From positions 2,223,501-2,287,500 of the forward strand of contig WAEK01000009.1 in NCBI GenBank assembly GCA_011634665.1: a stretch of DNA of 64,000 bases. Direction: 5' to 3'. The notes under the pieces were generated by a model. That model worked only from the letters and a program-made list of their open reading frames with translations. It did no database searches and was not told where the DNA came from. This document shows positions 58,187-64,000 of the stretch, piece after piece (position 1 is the stretch's first letter; the number at the start of each line of letters is the position of its first letter). The stretch comes from Mortierella sp. BCC40632. Its lineage: Eukaryota > Mortierellomycota > Mortierellomycetes > Mortierellales > Mortierellaceae. A program made the position numbers and the translations under genes.

Positions 58187-59516
58187 GCCTGCTTTATACA
58201 GTGAGATTTCGGCCACTAACTCTGAGCCTAACCAAACAAACACTACAAAGAGATGCTCTAACTTGTGTCTGCCAATCTGCCACTGTTTACACGTTCTCCC
58301 TCTAAAATCCCCAACGGACAACCCCTCCCATCTTTTCCATGAAAGAGGCTGTAGTCTCCCCCAGGAGACTCATCCGGAGAGCTGCATCTCCCTCCTGCTT
58401 CGTTTTCGTGCCTGGACAGCGGTCATGGACGTGCTCTTGGAGTCGTTCGCCACAGTCGCAGAGGTCCGTCAACCCATCCGTGTTAAAGCCACCTTTGTAC
58501 CATCTTGACCATTCCTCTTTTTCTTCGGCCTCTTCTGGTCTAAATCTCTTGCGTTTTTGACAAGCAGTGATTCTATTTTCCTTTTCCCATCTTGCGACCT
58601 CTTTACAGCGGGGGACCCAAATGTGTTCATATGCACGATCCGCAATGTTCTGGCACAGAGTAAGTGTTACCTTCCTTGCCACCTCCCGAGGAACGTCTGC
58701 TTCCTGACGTATAACATCTGTCCAGAGTTTCTTATTGAACGCTTATTGAACGCAAAAATTCCGCCCATTGAATTGATACAATAATTCAATAAATATAAAT
58801 ATTGAATTGAATGGCCATTTTTTCATTCAATAAGAAACTCTGCATCTGTAAACCACTTTGGTATGATCCCACGATAAAAGTCTTCAACAGTCCAGCAATC
58901 TCTATTGACCCTGTACCCACGTTCCCTGTCTGGTGCATCATCATCTGTGAGGGTTCCGTTAGTCCCACTAGCTTCTCCATCATCATGGTCCGCAACGATG
59001 TGAACTCTTTCTAAACAGCTGTTTCTCGCTCCGGGTACTTGTCATTGAACTTCCTGGTCACCGAGAGTCCGACAGTATTTACCGAAGCTAGAACTTCCTG
59101 CCAGATCTTCTTTCTTTCATTACGGTTTACCGGGCAATGCCAAAGATGGTCGTTATCCTCAATATCGTCGAGACATAATCTGCAGTTGTCGTCAGGATAT
59201 GTGTATGGATACCTGTTAAACATTACCGACATTACTGGGAGTGAGTCATGAAGCCGTTTGATATTGAACGTTCGACGCTGGCTGTTCCTAAAAGAACTCA
59301 TCCACGTCGCCATTGGGATGCCGTCATGAATAAGGTCGTGTGTTGCCAACCAATCGATGTCGAGACGTGTGGGGCGAATTGCACGTTGAACTCTATGCGA
59401 CGATAGCCAAGCAGAATGTGCTCGTCTACACGACTGCATTCTAAGCATTTTCCGGAATTCACTGTCAACGATCTTCTCCCCATAGTAAACCTGGAACATT
59501 ATGTCAACTTGCTGTC
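58187..59516 (-). mobile_element. LINE 3' portion (second family), truncated by Ty3 insertion
   Basis: Minus-strand reading gives VYYGEKIVDSEFRKML, then a zinc knuckle CRLCLDDIEDNDHLWHC, DRERGYRVNRDCWTVEDFYRGI, and a C-terminal segment ADRAYEHIWVPRCKEVARWEKE, the usual C-terminal extension of fungal LINEs, ending with an A tail (58169-58186 as T on the plus strand). The frame is interrupted by the 120-bp element at 58723-58842 and would otherwise be open across it. Reverse transcriptase is missing because the Ty3 LTR interrupts the element at 59517; coding sequence runs right up to the LTR. Confidence 0.8.
58715..58850. mobile_element. 120-bp miniature hAT-like element with 8-bp target duplication
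   Basis: Spans 58723-58842. The ends are perfect 17-bp inverted repeats (CAGAGTTTCTTATTGAA). The flanks are CATCTGTC (58715-58722) and CATCTGTA (58843-58850), a 7-of-8 match. Removing it plus one duplication restores the LINE frame on the minus strand (KWFTD into VIRQEAD). The interior is AT-rich with ATTGAAT repeats and no coding capacity. Confidence 0.88.
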
Positions 59517-59699
59517 TGCAACAGTCAGAGGCCAGGGAGTCTTTGGTTTGGGCAGTTTATTGCTGAAGATTAAGGTAACTAAAGGGCTAACTATTTATAC
59601 AAGTATTTTGGTGGCAATGTGGAGGGGGCGCGGTGGTGGTGGCAACAGGACAGTCACAAATAGTGGCAAAGGGCGCAGCTTGAAGAGGACACTGTCGCA
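59517..59699 (-). repeat. 3' LTR of Ty3 retrotransposon
   Basis: 183 bp with imperfect inverted ends: on the minus strand it begins TGCGACAG and ends CTGTTGCA. It contains TATAAATA and AATAAA, in the order expected for promoter and polyadenylation. A purine tract (AAAAGGGGAAGG) lies directly before it on the minus strand and would prime plus-strand synthesis. The other LTR lies outside the window. Confidence 0.8.
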
Positions 59700-62600
59700 C
59701 CTTCCCCTTTTAAAAATTTAGGTCGTGCTTCTGCTTGTACTCGTCCACGGTTTCCTGGCAATGTGAAAGATCCTTTGCTTTTCCCATGTTGCTTCGTCTC
59801 GAGAGTAGCCCTTCCACAAAATAAGGAACTGATGTTGCCGTCGGTAGAATCGATAGTCCAGAATACTGTCTACTTCAAACTCTTCTTCTCCATCGATGAT
59901 TTCAGGCTCTGGTTCCGAATGTACTGTTGTCCTAGGGCCGAGAGATTCCGGTGACTCTTCATAGTGTCGGAAACGATCCACATGGAATACGTCGTGTATT
60001 TTCATTGTCGGAGGTAATTCAACTTTGAAGGTGACAGGGGACAATTGCTGAAGGAGTGTGTAAGGTCCAATGAATCTTGGCTTCAGTTTTTCGGATGGTC
60101 TGTTCTGGTCTGCTGGGATAGTGATATGTTCCGCGTTGAGCAAGACTTTGTCACCTTCTTTGAAGTTATGCTCGATCCTATGTTTGTCTGCGTTCCAAGT
60201 CTGCCTTTCCTGTGCCAGTCGAATGGAGTCCTGAGCCTCCTTGAGTATCCTGCTCTGGTCGCTAACGAAACTTTCAACCTTGGGAGCTTTAGATGGTTGG
60301 GGCTGTAGTAGGGCGGATGGGATACGGGGATGGTAACCCATGTTCAAAAAGAAAGGAGAGTAGCCAGTTGTTGGGTTGACCGAGTTGTTGTATCCAAATT
60401 CGAGTGACGGTAATAAAAGGTCCCAGTTTGTCTGTTGTTGATCTATGACAGCTCGAAGCATGGTTGTGAGCGTTTGGATTGCGCGTTCTGATTGCCCATC
60501 TGTTTGGGGGTGGTGTGCAGTCGACATGGCTAACTTTGTGTCCATTAGTCGGTGTAACTCCTGCCAGAACTGACTAGTAAACTTTGTATCCCGATCTGAC
60601 ACAATAGTTGTTGGCATTCCATGAAGTCGGAAGACATTTTTGAAGAAACAATGGGCCACATCAACAGCTGTATCTGTAGTTCTACTAGGTGCGAAATGAG
60701 CCTGCTTTGATAGTTTGTCGACAAAAACTGTGATTGCATCAAAGCCTCTCTCTGTCTTTGGTAACTGTACAACAAAATCCATCGTCACTGTTTCCCATCG
60801 TTGATCTGGAATTGGAAGTGGATGGAGGAGTCCTGTCGGCGCACGATTGCTATGTTTGTTCCTCTGGCAACTCTCACAAGTCCTGACGTACGTCCTGATA
60901 TCATTGACTATCTGTGGCCAGAATGCAAGGCGTCTCAAGTTGTCGTAGGTTTTATCGAATCCCAAGTGTCCTGCTATGGCTGAGTCGTGTGCATCATGGA
61001 TGAGTGAGTGGCGGATGTCAGCATTCCTGGGGATACAAATTGTTTGCCTTGGGATCTATGGCGAGCAGCCTATGCTAGAGGAGCAGTGCCTGAGGCACGT
61101 GCGCCTCACAGTACTTACATTAGAGTTAGCTTCCTGTCTCTCAGGAGGCATGAATAAAAAACCCAACGTCCCTGGGCCAAGTGGCCAGGCATGTCTTTTT
61201 CTCACCGACTCCTTCTTCCCCTTGATGACCCTTTCGATGCTTTATTATTCCCTGTCGAGGTGTTCCCTCGAGGTAAGTTCAATCACATCACACAAATTAC
61301 TGATTTGCCTCGTCGTAGCACATGGAGTAGTCCATCGAAAATAGCATATCCTTGAGGTGGTTGTCCTTTCATGCAGCTATAATAGATAGGCCATAAACGG
61401 CTGTCGTCTCTGTAACTAAGGATGAGTCGTTTTCGAAGATCGCGGTCCAGAGTTATTTCCATTGAATTAAAATCGACAGGCTGGGGTAGAGAGTGGTCAG
61501 GTCGGCGGGAGAGGGCGTCTGATACGATGTTTTCTGATCCTTTCTTATATTTGAAGGTGAAGTCGTACTCCTGAAGGAGTTCCATCCAACGAGCTTGGCG
61601 ACGGGTGAGCTTCGGTTGTGTAGGAAAGTGTCGTAGTGTAGCATGATCGGTATAAACGATGAAGTGTGTTCCATCGAGATAGTATCGCCATGTTTTGAGG
61701 GCGTGTACAACTGCCAACAGCTCCTGTTCGTGTGTTGGATAGTTCCTTTCTGCTGAGTTCATTTTCCGAGACGTGAAGGCAACTGGTCGTGATTCTCCAT
61801 TTTTGTCTATTTGAAATAGGACAGCTCCTACTGCAAATCCAGAAGCGTCCGTCTCCACTGATGTTGTTAATTCAGGGTCGAATATCCTGAGGACTGGTGC
61901 TTCACTAACAGCTTTTTGAGAGCGATGAAGGCAGACTCATGGCTGTCATTCCACTCGAAGGGGACGTCGTCTCCTAAGAGGGATGTCAGGGGTAGAGCAA
62001 TCTGGGCAAAATTGTTGACATAGTTGTGGTAGAACTGAGCGAGGCCGATGAACTGTTGAACTTCCTTTTGCTTCGTTGGTCGAGGCCATTCTCTGATAGC
62101 TTTGACGAGTCCAGCGTTTGTTTGAATGCCATCCTTGGTGAGGATGTGTCCCAAAAACTCTGTTTGTTGTTGTAGAAATGAACATTTGCTGAGCTTTGCA
62201 TAGAGACCGTGCTTCCTGAAAAGAGAAAGAACTGTTCGTAAATGATCCAGATGTTCTTTCTTGGTTTTAGAGTAGATTAGAACGTCGTCCAGGTAGGCTA
62301 CAACAATTTCGTCCAAGACAGGGTTCAAGACGGTGCGCATCATAGACGAGAAGGAAGCTGGGGCGTTTGTCAAACCAAAAGGAACAACATTAAATTCATA
62401 ATGACCATATCGACAACGAAAGGCTGTTTTGTGAGTGTGTGGTTCATAGACTCGTTGCTGATGGTATCCTGACAAGAGGTCCAGTTTCGAGAAGTACTTG
62501 GCACCTCTGAATCTGTCTATTAATTCGTCAATCCGAGGCAGAGGGTGGCGGTTCTTTTTGGTGATTCTGTTGAGACCTCTGTAATCCACACACATCCTGA

Positions 62601-64000
62601 GAGTTCCTTCCTTTTTCCGAACGAAGAGGACGGGAGCACCGTATGGTGATGTGCTAGGCTTAATGAATCCTTTTTTCAGAAGGTCATCCAACCGCTTTTT
62701 TAGTTCATCAAGTTCAGCGATTGAAAGTCGAATGACAGGTCGAACAGGTGGGTCGGCGGTTGGGTCAGTGTCAATACCATCAGGGAGAGAGTCAGGGAAT
62801 ACATCCGGAAACTCTTCCATTACGATTTTCCTGATATCGGGGTCGGCATTTTCCATAGGGTTGATAGCAGGCTTGGTGTCTCCTTCTTTGAGTAGGGCAA
62901 GAAAGACTTCACTACCGGGTAGGGCTGTGATTGTGTTGAAATGCATATGACTAAGAAGGAGTCCGCCTGAGGTCGTAGTTACTGAAGTTGGTTTGAAGCC
63001 GCGACATATCCAGTGAACTGTCTTTCCGTTGTGATCAAAGACCAGTTTGTTCGTTTGCCAGTTGATGTTTGGGTTGATGTCCGTGAGCCAGGGTTTACCG
63101 AGGATGATGTCGTATTTTTGGAGGTCATAAGCGATAGCGTCTACTGAGTCGTTATAGTTATCGCGTGCGAGTGTGATAGTTGCCGTGTGAGATGTCGTGG
63201 AGGAGGAGCCGTTTGGGAGAAGGACAGGGATAGGAGTGCAAGACTTTACGGGGATCGAGTGTTGAGATAAAAATCGTTTGCTGATGACATTCATTTCTGC
63301 CCCTCCATCGATTAAAATCTTTGCAGGGTGGTTGTTGACTGCACCGATGAAAGTAAGGAGTCGTTGTTGAGCTTTAGCAATGGTGAAGCTATGAAGGCCC
63401 AATCCTTTCTTTTTCTTCGGTTTGTTTGTTGACTTTGGCGATGGATCTAGCTGTATTTCAAGAGTAGGTGGGTCCAGGTCCACTTTGTCACTAGTACAAG
63501 CCTTTTCCTCAGTCGTTGACGACGTTGGCATTGGTTCATGGACGTATGTGTGGGCCTTGGTTGGGTCGTGAGTAATATTGTCATTATTTTTCTGAGGAGT
63601 GGACGAAGTAGAGTTGAATACTGTTTTATTTTTATTCGCTTGCGAACTTAACTCTGGTCTCGGAACACTCCCCTGGTCCAGGTGGACAGGAGAGGGGGTT
63701 TCAGCAACTAAGCCCTGGACTGATCTAAATTGCTGGGGCCTTTTCCCTGCTCGGGCTGCGAGGGAGAGGCCTCTTCGGATTCTATGTTGTTGAACCGTTT
63801 TCCACTGCGGCATTCGTTCGCCATATGCCCATCCTTGCGACAGCGCAAGCAAGCTCCTCGTTGGCGTGGTCGTTCGCGTTCTTGTGGGGATAACTTGGGT
63901 GTTGCTGTGGGGCGAGAAGAGAATTGTCGACGGAGGGCGTTGAGTTCTGTTCTGAGGTTGTCAATCTCCATGGCCATTGGGTCTTTTGGGGTATTGCTGG
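59700..64000 (-). mobile_element. Ty3/Gypsy chromovirus, 5' part outside window, disabled
   Basis: Minus-strand order: gag end with a CCHC knuckle (CLRCRKDGHMANEC, about 63870-63830), then in another frame protease (LIDGGAEMNVIS, with DGG in place of the usual DSG/DTG), reverse transcriptase (63852-61867; VDYRGLN, AYLDDVLIYS), RNase H (61858-61300; ETDASGFAVGAVL, VYTDHATL), integrase (H-H-C-C ending CESCQRNK; TMDFVVQLP, VSDRDTKFT, HPQTDGQSERA) and a C-terminal chromodomain (VDSILDYRFYRRQHQFLILWKGY). The chromodomain and missing upstream part suit a fungal chromovirus that targets heterochromatin. Disablements seen: a one-base loss in an A run at 61913-61917 between reverse transcriptase and RNase H, another near 59782 after the chromodomain, and the 250-bp insertion at 61042. 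It sits inside the LINE at 58187-59516. Confidence 0.92.
61035..61298 (+). mobile_element. 250-bp element, copy 3, with 7-bp target duplication
   Basis: Spans 61042-61291, exactly 250 bp, flanked by ACAAATT (61035-61041 and 61292-61298, the latter shared with the element end by one base either way). It interrupts the Ty3 pol frame between RNase H and integrase; removing it plus one duplication gives an unbroken minus-strand reading VLRRGKSVIC into IPRNADIRH. Relative to pol it lies antisense, whereas copy 1 lies sense to its LINE host. Confidence 0.88.

Overview
The window looks like a gene-poor, transposon-rich stretch of a filamentous, early-diverging fungus, most likely Mortierellomycota (Mortierella/Lobosporangium-like). 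That placement is inference. It rests on short GT-AG introns, crinkler-type proteins, a fungal-style F-box protein, a chromodomain Ty3 element, hAT/MULE/Tc1 transposons, many 20-40 base A/T homopolymers and a eukaryotic TnpB relative (Fanzor) carried in a spliceosomal gene.

Layout. 1-2.6 kb: 5' part of a spliced minus-strand gene with a PD-(D/E)XK-like motif, then a 195-bp tandem duplication. 5.3-8.6 kb: hAT debris, two miniature hAT elements built from a GAGTT pentamer, microsatellites and a LINE 3' scrap. 8.8-11.9 kb: divergent crinkler pair, left one broken, right one apparently intact. 12.4-15.6 kb: a frameshifted lineage-type protein and a 5'-truncated LINE with poly(A). 15.7-23.1 kb: two divergent, apparently intact spliced genes. 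One is a Mutator-like (MULE) transposase on the minus strand. The other, on the plus strand, encodes a predicted 1346-residue protein that joins an XPG/FEN1-type flap nuclease to a Fanzor (TnpB-like, RuvC plus zinc finger) nuclease. 25.4-28.0 kb: hAT transposase gene broken by a stop codon. 28.5-31.0 kb: F-box/LRR-like protein. 31.4-32.6 kb: candidate Cyt-like pore-former and a 21-bp minisatellite. 37.5-38.2 kb: small secreted cysteine protein. 42.9 kb: small membrane protein. 46-50 kb: Integrator subunit 4-like gene, probably damaged. 53.0-54.7 kb: decayed Tc1 element with clear inverted repeats. 57.8-64 kb: a nest of a hAT miniature element, a LINE carrying another miniature element, and a Ty3 chromovirus inserted in that LINE. 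The Ty3 element in turn carries a copy of a 250-bp element.

The most interesting object is the XPG-Fanzor fusion. All six exons join in frame, all seven FEN1-type acidic residues are present, and the Fanzor part keeps RuvC-I and RuvC-III aspartates, the zinc finger and a glutamate at the shifted position described for many Fanzors. Its head-to-head arrangement with an apparently intact MULE transposase, among otherwise decayed transposons, suggests the two genes may travel together. No terminal inverted repeats enclosing both could be found by eye. A second notable object is a 250-bp element present three times at exactly the same length, flanked by 7-bp target duplications, twice interrupting retrotransposon reading frames that are restored when it is removed.

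Several ORFs are broken by one-base changes in short A runs, so part of the apparent decay may be assembly error.
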